Source of the DNA: Epiperipatus broadwayi
Lineage: Eukaryota; Onychophora; Udeonychophora; Euonychophora; Peripatidae
Length of the DNA stretch: 64,000 bases
Direction of reading: 5' to 3'
Assembly (NCBI GenBank): GCA_028023455.1
Contig: JAQFVV010000499.1
Span: forward strand, 186,001 to 250,000
Shown: positions 12,173 to 23,739 of the stretch, in pieces
Layout: each line of letters opens with the position of its first letter
How positions within the stretch are numbered: the first letter of the stretch is position 1
Notes under the pieces: model-generated
Database searches by the model: none
What the model was told of the DNA's origin: nothing
Seen by the model: the letters and a program-made list of their open reading frames with translations, nothing else
Translations under genes and position numbers: made by a program

Positions 12173-12692
12173 CATAAGGTAGAGTAAATAGAAATAGATT
12201 ATGGGTAAGTTTTATAAATTTGGGAATGGATGGAGCTTTAGTGAATCATATTAAGAGATTTATGAAAATAATTACTATATGCATCAATTAGCCTATATAG
12301 AATCACTTCAAGTTAAAAATGGGGTGGGACTAAAGTGAGAAAGCCATGTCATTTTTGTTTTTGTTGTATTTGAGAGAAATGGAGAGAGCAATAGAAAGAC
12401 TAGGAAGAGGGGTAGAAATACCATTAATAGGTGGTAAGGAAGTATATACATTATCAGGTCTTTTATTTGTGGATGATGTCCTCTTGTGCACAGAAATAAG
12501 GAAAAATATGGAAATTATGCTGAGGACATGTACAAGGGTGGGTAAAGAAATGGGAATTAAATTTAGTGAAGAAAAATCAAAAGTATTGATGATTAATACT
12601 GGGGATGGAAAAGACAAAGAATTTTTATTGGGGAATATTAAGTTAAGTGTAGTGAATAGGTATAACTATTTGGGAATTGTCTTAAGTAATTA
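11318..12692 (+). pseudogene. LINE reverse transcriptase remnant
   Basis: The open frame at 11195-11905 starts inside the transposon, so only its part from about 11318 is LINE. That part reads ERTKLNSKLLEDINESGRYE, then GKARGLDGWEAEMV (RT fingers) and NYKPIVITSVLY. After a stop it continues in GEMQGGFQSDRHIGDSLFVV near 11925-11980. Motif A should follow but is disrupted by (TA)n/(GA)n expansion at 12035-12172, after which RVNRNRLWVSFINLGMDG resumes. The frame at 12346-12693 carries LYLREMERAIERL and the catalytic FVDDVLLC box, then KFSEEKSKVL and YNYLGIVLS. In intact LINEs this enzyme copies the RNA at the nicked target. Confidence 0.85.
12035..12172. repeat. (TA)n - (TA)n(GA)n compound microsatellite inside the LINE RT
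   Basis: Two (TA)n blocks (about 12037-12066 and 12100-12124) and a (GA)n run (12125-12169) lie in the middle of the RT palm coding region. A short duplication, AAGGCATAAGGTAGA, flanks the second block. This suggests replication slippage that duplicated part of motif A. Confidence 0.85.
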
Positions 12693-12706
12693 GAGAAATT
12701 GCTTGG

Positions 12707-13768
12707 ATGAATGGGAGAAAAAAAAAGATCAATGAAACAAAGAAAAGAAAAAAACTGATAAAGAAATTAGCAGGGTTTTTATATAATAAATATGATGTGG
12801 CTAGAATTGGATGGAAGAGAGTGGCAGTAGCAGGGTTAACATATGGTAATAATGCATTATGTATAAGTAAAGGAATGTTATATTACTTAGAAAAAGTACA
12901 AAGAGAAGTAGGAAGACATGCACTGGATGCAGATGTGTGGGTAGAAAAGGAATCAATTCAAGAAGAAATGGGATGATCAAGTTTTTATATGAAATCAAAA
13001 AGCAAAATGAAAATGTTTGGTAGATTGTAGTTTATGGATAATAAGAGAATAACCAAAATAGTATTTAATTGGGTTATAAGTAAAGGGCAGGCAATAAGAT
13101 AGGTGAGAAAAGTAGTATAGCATGCAGAAGATTGGATAAAGAATTTATGTCAGTATACTTTTACAAAAGGTGGGATGATTGTATTAGGAGAATTGTTGAG
13201 TATAATAGTGGCAAGGAATGGGATAGAAGAATAGATGCATTAATAAAGAATAGGGAGTTGAAGAGCTGGAGAACTAGTTTGTAAAGTAAAAAGAATTTAA
13301 ATATATATAGAAGTAACAGAATATTAGGTGCAAGTTAATTTATGATAATAGCAAGCAAAGTAGTTTACTATTTAAGGCTTGAACAGGATCTTTAGCAACA
13401 AGGGACTATATACATAAATGAAAAAAATATTGGTGAGTTAATCTGCAACTTATGTTAGGAAGGCATAGAAAATATTAGGCATCTGTTAATTGAATGTAAA
13501 TGTTTGCAAGAGGAAAGGATACAAATAATGAAGTTGTAGGAAAATAAATATAAACAATGTGATTATATAGAAAGTGGGTTTTGGTTTTTATGCTGGATTT
13601 GGAGAAAGAAGGGAATTTAGATATAAAAAACCATAAAGTTAACAAAGATTATGCTGTGGAAATGGGTTGGAATAGAATAAGGAACACTATGGGAAAAACT
13701 TTTAGTGGTGAATGGGAAGATAAAGTGGCTAACAGGTTTCTCTGGGCATTGCGGCTGAGAGATTACTG
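12707..13768 (+). pseudogene. LINE ORF2 C-terminal region remnant
   Basis: The frame 12707-12976 reads IKKLAGFLYNKYDVARIGWK and GLTYGNNALCISKGMLYYLE, typical of the region after the LINE RT thumb. After stops, a segment near 13440-13525 reads ICNLC, then GIENIRHLLIECKCLQEER, a CxxC...H...C arrangement like the C-terminal zinc-binding motif of APE LINEs. A last frame (13581-13769) ends with NRFLWALRLRDY just before the likely 3' end. Multiple stops make it inactive. Confidence 0.65.
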
Positions 13769-13815
13769 ACTTTGATAAAAGAGAAGCCATAGTGCATCAC
13801 ATCACATCACTTTGA

Positions 13816-16800
13816 ATTTTAGCAGTTAGAGCATAACCATTAATTAATTGCTTTTAATGAAATATCTAATATTTTTTTATCCCTCTGATTTTCATTTCAT
13901 ACCAGTCTATCTCTGGATTCAAATTTAGTTGAACAAAAAAACTCTTGCTATATAGTTAATGCCTTGTCATTTTATTATTCTAAACATTCTCTGAATATCA
14001 TTTTATTTACACATATATTTTTATATCTTTTATATATGCACACACATAATTTATTTGAATCACATAATAGTATGGTAAGAATTAAGAAAATATTAAGATT
14101 TAAGAAGATAAAATAATGTAATAAATGAATAGTGCTCTTATATATTAAAAGATATGCATACAAATAAGTAAGAAGTTACATTCGAGATCGGATTTTTGGA
14201 TACATAGTGAATGATAAATATTCACAGCCAACACATATATAATGTAATCAGCATGTATCAAACCCATATTACAGTATACATAAATTAATTTCATGATTAA
14301 TTTATGGTTTCCTAGCTTGATAAATCTGACTCTCGATAATATATTAATTGATGAGTTGATTTTATAATTTAATATTCATTTTGAATATGTTTACATGCAG
14401 TATATTAATTCCTGAAAAGACTGAATTCCATTGCGAGATTTCCCCTTTTTAAAGCGAAATAAATTTAAATTGAGACTGTGCATAAAATATTCTTATATAA
14501 TTTCCCCCTATTTTAAACAAGAAATTTAATTCTTCTTTTACTTATCCATTGTGATAGAATTTAAAGTCACTTCACAAATCATTACAAAATAAAAGTAAAG
14601 AAAAATATCTAGGATATTTTTATTACAATGAGGAATTTAAAAAAATTACCACGAAATTATCACAAATATTGAAAATATTATTAATTCCAAATTATTGAAA
14701 CTATATAATTATTATAAACTACTATTTAAGGCCTCGTTTAGCTTATTTAATATATATTTAATTATTTAACATAAAATTAGTCTGTGCACATTAAGTATTC
14801 TGTTAAGAGTATTGACTTTGCAAACTTCATTTTTTAATTTCTTTTTTTGTAAACTTCTACATTTATTTTCCAAGAATTTGCCCTCTGGGATTTACTGCTT
14901 ATTTTAAAATTTCAGAAGTTTAACATTGTCCAGTATATTGCTGTGGAAGAAAAAATATTTACTACTCCAGAGTTCTCATATCGATCATAAGGTGCTTATA
15001 TCTGACAGCTTACATGCTTGACTAGATCATAGCAATAGATGAGAGATATTTAACCACTCACATTAGAAATATTTTAAACATTAATGGTATTAATCATGCT
15101 TTAAAAAATCTAAATTCTGCTGTATTTATTATAGCTTTTACAATTAATAATTGCTTCTTGCAGCTTGCATTACCTCCCCCCATTTCTATTTTTTCTATTG
15201 CTCATGATTTTCAATGATGTGGATTTAATTAGCTACTACTTTCTAGTTGTCTTAAAAACAATTGCTTATTTTTTTTAGCATTATCACTAAACCCAAATCA
15301 AAAACTTCATTTCAATCTTTCCTGTTATTTCAAATACAATTGATCCTTTATTCTTACTTATTATAATCTTCTTAATCCTAATTCGAATATAATAATGTTT
15401 ATCTAAAATAACTCTAAATTAAATTTAAGCATATGAGAGGACATAAAGTTATTTTTGGTGTTCATTGTTGGTTTTGAATGGTAATTGAAGTGACACTGCT
15501 GTTTCCATTTTGTTCACCCTACAGATTGGAGCATTATTTTAGAAATCACACAAATCTTAACTTACTTACAAAAATTTATATTTTAATTTTCTTTTTGTTA
15601 GTTTATGTCAAATGTAATCAGATATTAAACAATGTTGTAAAAATCATTCTCTCCACATAACATATCAAGAGTATCATTTCATATTGTACTTGGCAAGAAG
15701 AAAGGTTAGTTTTATTTCAATTTGAAACTTATTTTTGCATTGAAAATACATTATTGTTTATTTAAATCATAATTTTATTAACAAAAATAAAATGTATTTA
15801 ATTTTTATATATATTAATGTATTTTGTTAAAAATTAAACAATCCAATCCATATGCAATGACTCAAACATTTTAGTTTTTTTTTTTTTTTAAATTATAAAA
15901 TTATTTCTCTTTTTAAATAAATTTACAAATATTAAAAATTTTATATTGAAATTAAAAAAAAAAGAAGTAAAGAATCATGGAATAGAATTTTAAATATTAT
16001 GAAAAATAATATAGTTTTAAAAAATTAAATTCAAACTTAAGGCTACATTTATATCAAATTAAAACTAACAGTTACATTTAATCTACTACAGAATGTGTAG
16101 ACAATGTATTGTTTATATATTATATTTAAATTTTCTTTTCTTGATTAATTAAAATTATATATTTAATCAAGAATTGTACAACTAAAAAAAAAAAAATTTA
16201 ATTTGACTACACTTTCAATTTCTTTTTATCACTAACTCATTCATGGGAAATACTAATAAAATAAATCTTATACAAAATTATACTTTTTTTTGGCACTAAC
16301 AAATTATTAGTAATATTCATAAACATTGAATTACATTGCTATTATTATTTTATTTGGAACATATTTTTTAAGAGTGAAGTTGAGATAGTTATAGCCTATT
16401 ATTTTTATTTTAATATTTAAATACAGCCTCCTCTTACATACAATTAATATTAATATGAGGATTTGACATAGTGATTAATAATAATATATAATCATCATTT
16501 TAATTAACAAACAATTATTCACTATAAAAAACATTAAAAAATTTGGGAACTTTTTTTGAAAAATGCATATCTTTTTTGTAAATGGTAGTGATTTTGTAGG
16601 ACTAATGATATCATAGGATAATGACTTGATAAAAGCAAGCAGCATTGTATGATAAAAACACTGACATTCATATGAAAATAAATACAGAATAATACATGAT
16701 TTACTCATTGTATACAACAACTATTATGTTTTGATTATACATTACTATATTGCATTTTATGCAATAATATAATGCAATTAAAATAAAAAATATAATTATT

Positions 16801-17034
16801 ATACTTGCTTAATTTTCATCCAAAATTTTCATAAAATACATACCATCTTAAATAACAAGAAAAGCAAGGAATACAAATTTTAATCATAATAATATATAAT
16901 TAAAACAAAGTTTGATCATATACAATAAAAATATATATTGACTATCAGGTTAATACAAAAGTTTTTACTTGAAACGTGTTTAATGCTTACTTACAATTAC
17001 AATAGTATGATCATATGTAAGGATATTGTCTTTT
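13816..17034. other. AT-rich sequence, nothing assigned
   Basis: No gene, clear repeat or RNA identified. Open frames of 60-80 codons in this stretch are AT-biased and carry no motif. Confidence 0.55.
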
Positions 17035-18400
17035 TTAATCCACAAAATAGGCAGTAAAGTCAAAGTATTTTAGTTCTGTCTCCATGTGTTTGATGAATTC
17101 TTTGTGATCAGTTTCCACACTATTTGCAAAAATTACTTTGAGAAAATTTTTGGAATAACAAAAAACTTTTATTAAATATTCTTGCATATTTTTTACACAA
17201 TAATTGTATAATAATTATTAAAAAACAAAAGTATAGATGATTACATTTATTTTATACATATATGTTTTATTTTTAAAAATAGAAGTTACAAATTATAGAG
17301 TAATCTAAATGACGAAAACTACGGCAGGTAACAATAACCATTCCACATGATAATGATCACTAATATTATAACTAATACTGTGGTAGAATCTTTTGAGATA
17401 TTCTAAAAATTATCAAACAATTTTAATATTTTAAAGCAGATTATCAGAGATTTACATTTATTTGTTCAGGTTTTAAAAATAAATTGTAGTCAAAAAAGAT
17501 TTGATTGAATTTCTGGAGTAGTTCACTTGATTATTTTCTTAATCATTGTTGAATGATAAAAACATCTTTGGTTCTCATTACATATTCCATTTATTATAAA
17601 TATGCAACTTAGTAAAGCTATAATTATACTATAATGTATAATATGTCTGCTTAGCACTTTTGAAATTTAATGTTCAAATCGCTTACTCATAGCTTTACAA
17701 ATGAAGACTGTTGTGATTTATTGTACACATATGCAAATGAGTTTGAATTTTTAATTAATTAGTCCATTGTTTGGAGAGAGCAAAGCATGCCTCTCTTCTA
17801 TTAATGGCCCTGAGATCATTTGCTATGTAAAAAGCTTCTTTGACTTTTCTTTTGGCATCACTCTTCTCTGTGCAAATTATTTGGGCAGAACTGGGTTCAA
17901 ATACATGGTCTGTAGCTGCTTGGTGGTCCCAGAAGACTGATGTTCCTTCATTTTTATTTTTAACCCTGTTGTATGCATACCCGTGTTGGTAAATTCTTGT
18001 ATTGAGGTTAGCCCGAGTCTCACCATAGTAAGATGCCTGGCAACCTCATTGAGGACATGCCATTTTATAGACCACATGAGAGGCTTGATCTTTTTCTATT
18101 TTATCTTAAAATTATTTATTAGTTGGTTAGTGCTGGGAGGTGTTCTGAAGCTATATTTGAAATTGTTAGAGAATTTTTTTGCAATCTTTGAAGTTACATT
18201 AGGTGTATTCCATTTATTATTTTTTTTAATATTTGTGAAGTTCAAATATGATTTTTTTAAGAATGTTTTTCATTTGTAAATATATATTCCTAACAAATCA
18301 AATCCAATGTATTCAATTTTTATATAAAATAATGGTTTAATACTGTCACCAGTGAGAACAATGCAAATGTTACCCTGTTGAAAGGCTAATAATAAAATTT
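17035..18400. repeat. Repeat family R17, copy 1 (split by a Penelope-like insertion)
   Basis: The outer parts (17035-17582 and 18220-18400) align end to end with 52255-52935. Shared landmarks include CTCCATGT(G/C)TTTGATGAA, a TTTTGGAATAAC stretch and ATTTCTAACAAATCAA-like sequence. The minus strand of both copies has a coding-like stretch (FIKHMETELKYFDF here, FIKDMEEGLKYFDF there), so the family may derive from an old gene-carrying element. I do not recognise it. The middle segment, absent from the second copy, is the insertion described separately. Confidence 0.7.
17583..18219 (-). mobile_element. 5'-truncated Penelope-like element fragment (GIY-YIG endonuclease) with 14-bp target duplication
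   Basis: The insert 17597-18205 is flanked by the identical 14-mer TATTCCATTTATTA at 17583-17596 and 18206-18219. The minus strand encodes the end of a PLE protein: TPPSTNQLINNF in the RT-endonuclease linker, VVYKMACP, then YYGETRANLNTRIYQHG with the YxG and catalytic Arg region. KRKVKEAFYIAND follows with the expected Glu. Stops and frameshifts (for instance within 18030-18050) show it is dead. About 160 bp of 3' noncoding sequence follow to 17597. The related locus at 52.8 kb lacks the insert. PLE proteins combine a telomerase-like RT with this nuclease. Confidence 0.85.
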
Positions 18401-18930
18401 AAAAAGTATATATTAGTTAAAATAGTTTTATACAATTTTTGTTTATTATTTTTATAAATGGTAATTCTGTTTCAAAGCAAAAATTCAGACCTTGTAATAC
18501 TAAATTATTTTGATTTAACAAAAAAAATTATTTTATGCACCAAGAGTACTTAGTCAGTATTTTTATAATTTATCTGTAACAGGATTTCTGAAGCATGTAA
18601 GATAATGACAGTTTTCATTATAAGCTTAAATGATATTGACAAAAAAGGAAAGAAACACATATTTCATTTAGTACCTAAGTAAAAACAAATTTCGATTATA
18701 TACACAAACAAAATGCATTAATAATAGAAATTAAAATGTGAACACTACCTCAAAATTAATTTTTATATAACTAATCATTTGCATAATTAAAACTATACTA
18801 ATCAATTGAAAGTTTCTTGATTTAATTTATATTTAATTATGACTGCATTTGGGATTATTATGTCATTAGGACATTCTGAATATCCAAGCAGTAACACAAT
18901 TGCTTGAGTAATACAATAAAAAAAAACCAG

Positions 18931-18933
<3 letters not shown>

Positions 18934-18986
<53 letters not shown>
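18934..18986. repeat. (TA)n microsatellite at the left edge of the PLE palindrome
   Basis: Uninterrupted TA run directly abutting the point where the palindrome arm begins. It hides any target duplication on that side. Confidence 0.95.
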
Positions 18987-18990
<4 letters not shown>

Positions 18991-19150
18991 TTCAAAACAA
19001 TACAATAATTAATACAGTAACAATATTTTAAACAAATATATACCAATTTAATAGAAGTACTTTCAACTATCTATGTAGTCGTTGTCAACTAGACTCAAAT
19101 TGTATTAGAAAAAACCGTTACAAATGTAAACAAAAGCAATACGTCATACA

Positions 19151-20431
19151 TCAATTTTCCCACAATTCATTAATTTTTATATTGGCTGTCTGTCTATTTA
19201 TCAACTGTTGCTTTTCACTTTTTATTAACATAGCTTCTTTAATTTTGCGTTTATTATTATTTCTTTCAATACACAGAATTTTAACTTTATTAAAATCAAA
19301 ATCAAAACCATAATTACATGTTACATTATGATCAAAAAATACTGATGGTGATACATCATCATTTCTAACATTCTCTTGTCTTGATTTTTGCACTCGTTTA
19401 TATAATAACAAATGCTCCCTTGATCTTTTCTCCAATGTACATCGAGATTCCCCAATATATGCCTTTCCACAAAAACATAGCCATTTATATATTGCACAAC
19501 TTTGATTTAAAATACCACACCTATTTTTTGAATTATTTATTAATCTATTTAAATTAGGAGTAGTATAAAATGCAACTCGACATATATTTTTATATATCTG
19601 TTTTATAAATTTAACCTGTTCATTACAAATAAATGGTATTGATATCCAAGTATATTTTATTTTATCAATATCTATAGCATCTAAAATATTTCTATTATTA
19701 TTAAACTTAGTAACAATATTATAAATTAATTTATGATCATATCCAACATTTAACAAATCCATAATAAATACATTTATGTTACTTATTTTATCAGAACTAT
19801 ATTTACATAATTTATTATTCCTAAATAAAAATGATTTTAAACTGGATAATTTATGTGCAATTGGCACATTTGAATACCAAGGAATATATCCTCTTTTTTC
19901 AATATCTTTTATTACCATACAATAATCTAATTTATTTTTATTACGTGTAACTTTAATATCTAAATACTGAATTGACTTTTTTTCTTCAAAAGATTTACTC
20001 CATTTTAAACCTTCTAAACTATTTAATTCATTGAATAATACATTTATAATATCTAAACTTCCACAAACGAAAACATCATCAACATACCTGTAATAAATTT
20101 TAATACCTTGGCAATATATATTAGTATTAAGAATTATATCTTCATATCTTGATACCACAAAACTACATATTTGTGAAACTACAGGAAGTCCCATAGGCCA
20201 TCCGTAATCCATTTTATAATAATTTTCATTAAATATAGCATATATATTTTTATCAATAAAATATAATACATCATTTACAAATTTTACTTTTTTAACATCA
20301 ACTTTTTTTAACCTTAAAGCATCTAATATAATTTTTATAGATTTTAATCTATCTATTGAACCGTACATCTCACATATATCAAATGTACAAATACTATCAT
20401 TATTATTAATATTAATATTTTGAATTTTCAT
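19151..20431 (-). CDS. Penelope-like element protein, 5'-truncated: RT plus GIY-YIG endonuclease (open, 426 codons)
   Basis: Telomerase-related PLE reverse transcriptase fused to a GIY-YIG nuclease. RT motif A is near residues 16-26 (TFDICEMYGSI), motif B near 79-87 (MGLPVVSQI), the catalytic YVDD near 115-118 (YYRYVDDVFVCG) and a YLDIKV block near 156. The nuclease begins near residue 317 (AIYKWLCFCGKAYIGES), with Arg/His in EKRSREH and a downstream KEAMLIKSEKQQL carrying the likely catalytic Glu. The frame has no internal stop, but the usual N-terminal region (conserved PLE block before motif A) is missing; the nominal ATG lies in the palindrome spacer. The protein is probably neither complete nor made, although sequence decay is minimal, which suggests recent insertion. 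Confidence 0.9.
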   Translation of the reverse strand: MKIQNININNNDSICTFDICEMYGSIDRLKSIKIILDALRLKKVDVKKVKFVNDVLYFIDKNIYAIFNENYYKMDYGWPMGLPVVSQICSFVVSRYEDIILNTNIYCQGIKIYYRYVDDVFVCGSLDIINVLFNELNSLEGLKWSKSFEEKKSIQYLDIKVTRNKNKLDYCMVIKDIEKRGYIPWYSNVPIAHKLSSLKSFLFRNNKLCKYSSDKISNINVFIMDLLNVGYDHKLIYNIVTKFNNNRNILDAIDIDKIKYTWISIPFICNEQVKFIKQIYKNICRVAFYTTPNLNRLINNSKNRCGILNQSCAIYKWLCFCGKAYIGESRCTLEKRSREHLLLYKRVQKSRQENVRNDDVSPSVFFDHNVTCNYGFDFDFNKVKILCIERNNNKRKIKEAMLIKSEKQQLINRQTANIKINELWEN

Positions 20432-20508
20432 CGTTTGATTTTGTAAAGAAAATTCAAAATATTAATATTAACAATAATGATAGTATTTGTACATTTGATA
20501 TATGTGAG

Positions 20509-21725
20509 ATGTACGGTTCAATAGATAGATTAAAATCTATAAAAATTATATTAGATGCTTTAAGGTTAAAAAAAGTTGATGTTAAAAAAGTAAAATTTGT
20601 AAATGATGTATTATATTTTATTGATAAAAATATATATGCTATATTTAATGAAAATTATTATAAAATGGATTACGGATGGCCTATGGGACTTCCTGTAGTT
20701 TCACAAATATGTAGTTTTGTGGTATCAAGATATGAAGATATAATTCTTAATACTAATATATATTGCCAAGGTATTAAAATTTATTACAGGTATGTTGATG
20801 ATGTTTTCGTTTGTGGAAGTTTAGATATTATAAATGTATTATTCAATGAATTAAATAGTTTAGAAGGTTTAAAATGGAGTAAATCTTTTGAAGAAAAAAA
20901 GTCAATTCAGTATTTAGATATTAAAGTTACACATAATAAAAATAAATTAGATTATTTTATGGTAATAAAAGATATTGAAAAAAGAGGATATATTCCTTGG
21001 TATTCAAATGTGCCAATTGCACATAAATTATCCAGTTTAAAATCATTTTTATTTAGGAATAATAAATTATGTAAATATAGTTCTGATAAAATAAGTAACA
21101 TAAATGTATTTATTATGGATTTGTTAAATGTTGGATATGATCATAAATTAATTTATAATATTGTTACTAAGTTTAATAATAATAGAAATATTTTAGATGC
21201 TATAGATATTGATAAAATAAAATATACTTGGATATCAATACCATTTATTTGTAATGAACAGGTTAAATTTATAAAACAGATATATAAAAATATATGTCAA
21301 GTTGCATTTTATACTACTCCTAATTTAAATAGATTAATAAATAATTCAAAAAATAGGTGTGGTATTTTAAATCAAAGTTGTGCAATATATAAATGGCTAT
21401 GTTTTTGTGGAAAGGCATATATTGGGGAATCTCGATGTACATTGGAGAAAAGATCAAGGAGCATTTGTTATTATATAAACGAGTGCAAAAATCAAGACAA
21501 GAGAATGTTAGAAATGATGATGTATCACCATCAGTATTTTTTGATCATAATGTAACATGTAATTATGGTTTTGATTTTGATTTTAATAAAGTTAAAATTC
21601 TGTGTATTGAAAGAAATAATAATAAACACAAAATTAAAGAAGCTATGTTAATAAAAAGTGAAAAGCAACAGTTGATAAATAGACAGACAGCCAATATAAA
21701 AATTAATGAATTGTGGGAAAATTGA
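20509..21725 (+). pseudogene. Second copy of the same PLE protein, frameshifted in the GIY-YIG domain
   Basis: Mirror copy of the minus-strand frame. Homology begins upstream near 20449, but the first in-frame ATG is at 20509 (MYGSIDRLK). RT motif B and YVDD are intact. A single G is missing near 21457-21460 (TCAAGGAGC here, TCAAGGGAGC in the other arm). This shifts the frame just after EKRSR and ends it at 21555; the true frame continues to 21725. Amino-acid differences from the other arm include Arg to His (twice), Arg to Gln and Cys to Phe. Confidence 0.9.
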
Positions 21726-21910
21726 TGTATGACGTATTGCTTTTGTTTACATTTGTAACGGTTTTTTCTAATACAATTTGAGTCTAGTTGACAACGACTA
21801 CATAGATAGTTGAAAGTACTTCTATTAAATTGGTATATATTTGTTTAAAATATTGTTACTGTATTAATTATTGTATTGTTTTGAATAATTATATATATTT
21901 TATTATAATT

Positions 21911-22012
21911 GGAATACAGACATTGATTAATAATTTATATATATATATATATATAAGATGTGGAATACAGACATTGATTAATAATTTATATATATATATA
22001 CACACAAAAAAA
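21911..22012. repeat. 51-bp tandem duplication with (TA)n
   Basis: GGAATACAGACATTGATTAA followed by TAATTTA and a TA run occurs at 21911 and again at 21962, just outside the right arm of the PLE palindrome. Confidence 0.85.
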
Positions 22013-23085
22013 AGTCAATTTAAAGATAAAATAGGTAATGCATACAAGTAAATTTGTCTGAGCTGTTTAATTCAATACTACATTACTGTATTCAAAGATT
22101 AAACTTTCTTGATCAATTTCAATTGAATAAAATATAATAAACCCTCCAGTTTGGTCAAAATTATTAAACTGTTGTTCTCAAATTCCCATTTGTGCTTTAA
22201 TGTCCTATGATTTTATAGAGAACTAACCATACAATTATCTTATGTAGATAAACTTTTAAAATAATACTTAGATCATATTTAATAATGCTTGCATATACAT
22301 ATTTTGGCTAAAACTGGCTTTCAAGTTTTTTTTAACATGTCATCTATATATAGGTCTAGTAGCATAAAGTTAAGAATTTTACTGCTTAATTGATTATTGA
22401 CTTATAGTCTGATTTCAACTTTAAAGCATACTACTTATATACACAGGTTATGCAAACATATTTAAAGTCAAGAAATCTCCAAATACTGCACATAAATGAT
22501 GTGCAATGTCTTGTAGCAATAAAAAAAGTCTAGTTTTCATACAAACTGTAAAAAATTATATTTTATATTAATAATAAATTGAATCTCCACAAGGTTATTA
22601 AAGTGTACTTGAGAATGTGAATTTGAGCATATTTTTATTAGACTTTAATAACATACATTTTGAATTAAATTTCATAGAGGCTAAACTTTCCATACAGTAA
22701 CCATAAAGAATGGTGATCATGTGATGTTTAGTAGTTTAATTAAATTTTATATTGGAGTTGGTATTGTTTAAATTAGATTCCTATCTAATAATTTGTGTCA
22801 CAAACAAAAGTTAATTCCTTTTTTGCTGCAAAATATTGCACATTATGTTGATACAATGTTTAGAGATTATTCATCATTTGCAAAAATAAGATAGCAGTTA
22901 TATCAATGAAATTTTTTTAATAATAATGTATTTATTTATTTGCTGATTTTTATGAATAGATGTGTATTAAAAAACACATACCATAAAGTACATTTTTGTA
23001 ATATCATATCGAAATGAATAATGGTTTATTTGAATAGACTTACTGAACTATTCACATTCTATAGTTTATCATAAAAGGAAAAAAT
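22013..23085. other. AT-rich sequence, nothing assigned
   Basis: No gene recognised. A short stretch near 22712-22740 (TGATCATGTGATGTTTAGT) resembles an end of the ~435-bp repeat family at 60 kb and may be a scrap of it. Confidence 0.45.
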
Positions 23086-23089
23086 TACC

Positions 23090-23490
23090 ATAATCACAAA
23101 TTATTTGTGTGGTGCAGCCAAGGAATGGTGGAACTCAAGGTACACCATTCTGAAACTTACAAGTATAAAGAGGCAATAGATTAAAGCTTTTACAATTGTA
23201 AGCATCAGAATAATGTGCTGCAGCAAATGGCACAAGAAAAATATAAGGCAAACAGGTGAAAGCTTCACACAATTCTTTTTGAGACAGGTTGCAAAATTAA
23301 GAGCTCTTAATGGTTTTCCTCTGTCTGAAAGTCATATTATTCACCTTATAATGCACAACTTGCCTAAAAATATTCAGGACATCATGTTGTTTAACAATTG
23401 GTTAAGTATTGAAAGGCTGGCAGATTTATTAGGTTCCATGTCTGAAAAGAATCACAATGAAACTCATTGTATAAATACTTCACTGTAAAT
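23090..23490 (+). pseudogene. Gag-like capsid fragment of an LTR retrotransposon
   Basis: The + strand reads YLCGAAKEWWNSRYTILKL near 23100-23155. After a frameshift near 23240-23260 it reads GESFTQFFLRQVAKLRALNG and LIMHNLPKNIQDIML (frame 23213-23488). The order fits the gag capsid of metazoan LTR retrotransposons: a GAA..W block, then a PGESF..F segment, then a helical IxxLP region. No protease, RT or integrase follows, and no LTRs were seen. It is a broken fragment. A domesticated gag gene is possible but unlikely given the frameshift and lack of flanking exons. Confidence 0.55.
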
Positions 23491-23739
23491 ATTAACAAAC
23501 CTGTCCAGTTGAGATTTGGTCACACATCCAGGTATCAATTCACCTAGAAAAAGAGTGAGAAGAAGCACTGAGATAAGGGATAGATCTGGTTTCCAGTCAT
23601 CATAAAGAAAAGAACCTCCACATAAAGTCAACATCAAACTATGGCTAAATAATCTTATAACAATGACCAATAAGTTGGATAAAAGACTTACAAAATGCGA
23701 CATGGACAAGAAAAATTTTTATACAAATACAATCATTTT

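Larger units (their letters stand above)
8515..13815 (+). mobile_element. Decayed non-LTR retrotransposon (LINE) with esterase-like ORF1, APE, RT and C-terminal Cys/His motif
   Basis: Domains occur in LINE order on the + strand. They are an SGNH-hydrolase-like ORF1 (from 8521), an APE-type endonuclease (about 9070-9960), an RT (11318-12692) with GKARGLDGWEAE, NYKP and FVDD motifs, and a C-terminal CxxC...H...C segment near 13445-13520. It ends near a CATCACATCACATCAC microsatellite at 13794-13809, a plausible LINE 3' tail. Frameshifts and stops are frequent. A TIR transposon (10074-11309) splits the element; leaving it out makes the LINE frame run from KKLAKI into DNYRERTKLN. Clade is uncertain; a CR1/L2-like or related APE clade with an esterase ORF1 is possible. 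Confidence 0.85.
18985..21893. mobile_element. Near-perfect head-to-head palindrome of two truncated Penelope-like elements
   Basis: Arms of about 1.45 kb (18985-20429 and 20448-21893) are inverted copies that differ at only a handful of sites. They are separated by an 18-nt spacer (20430-20447). Both copies start just before RT motif A, so both lack the N-terminal part of the RT, and both run through GIY-YIG to a shared 3' noncoding tail of about 170 bp that ends at TA-rich DNA. The 5' ends face each other. Because arms differ by substitutions and one 1-bp deletion, a simple assembly fold-back is less likely but cannot be excluded. Confidence 0.9.

Noticed and set aside
18858-19046. Open frame with a long Tyr-Ile repeat
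   Set aside because: It is a translation of the (TA)n microsatellite; the same applies to the (IY)n frames at 27142-27447 and 41396-41662.
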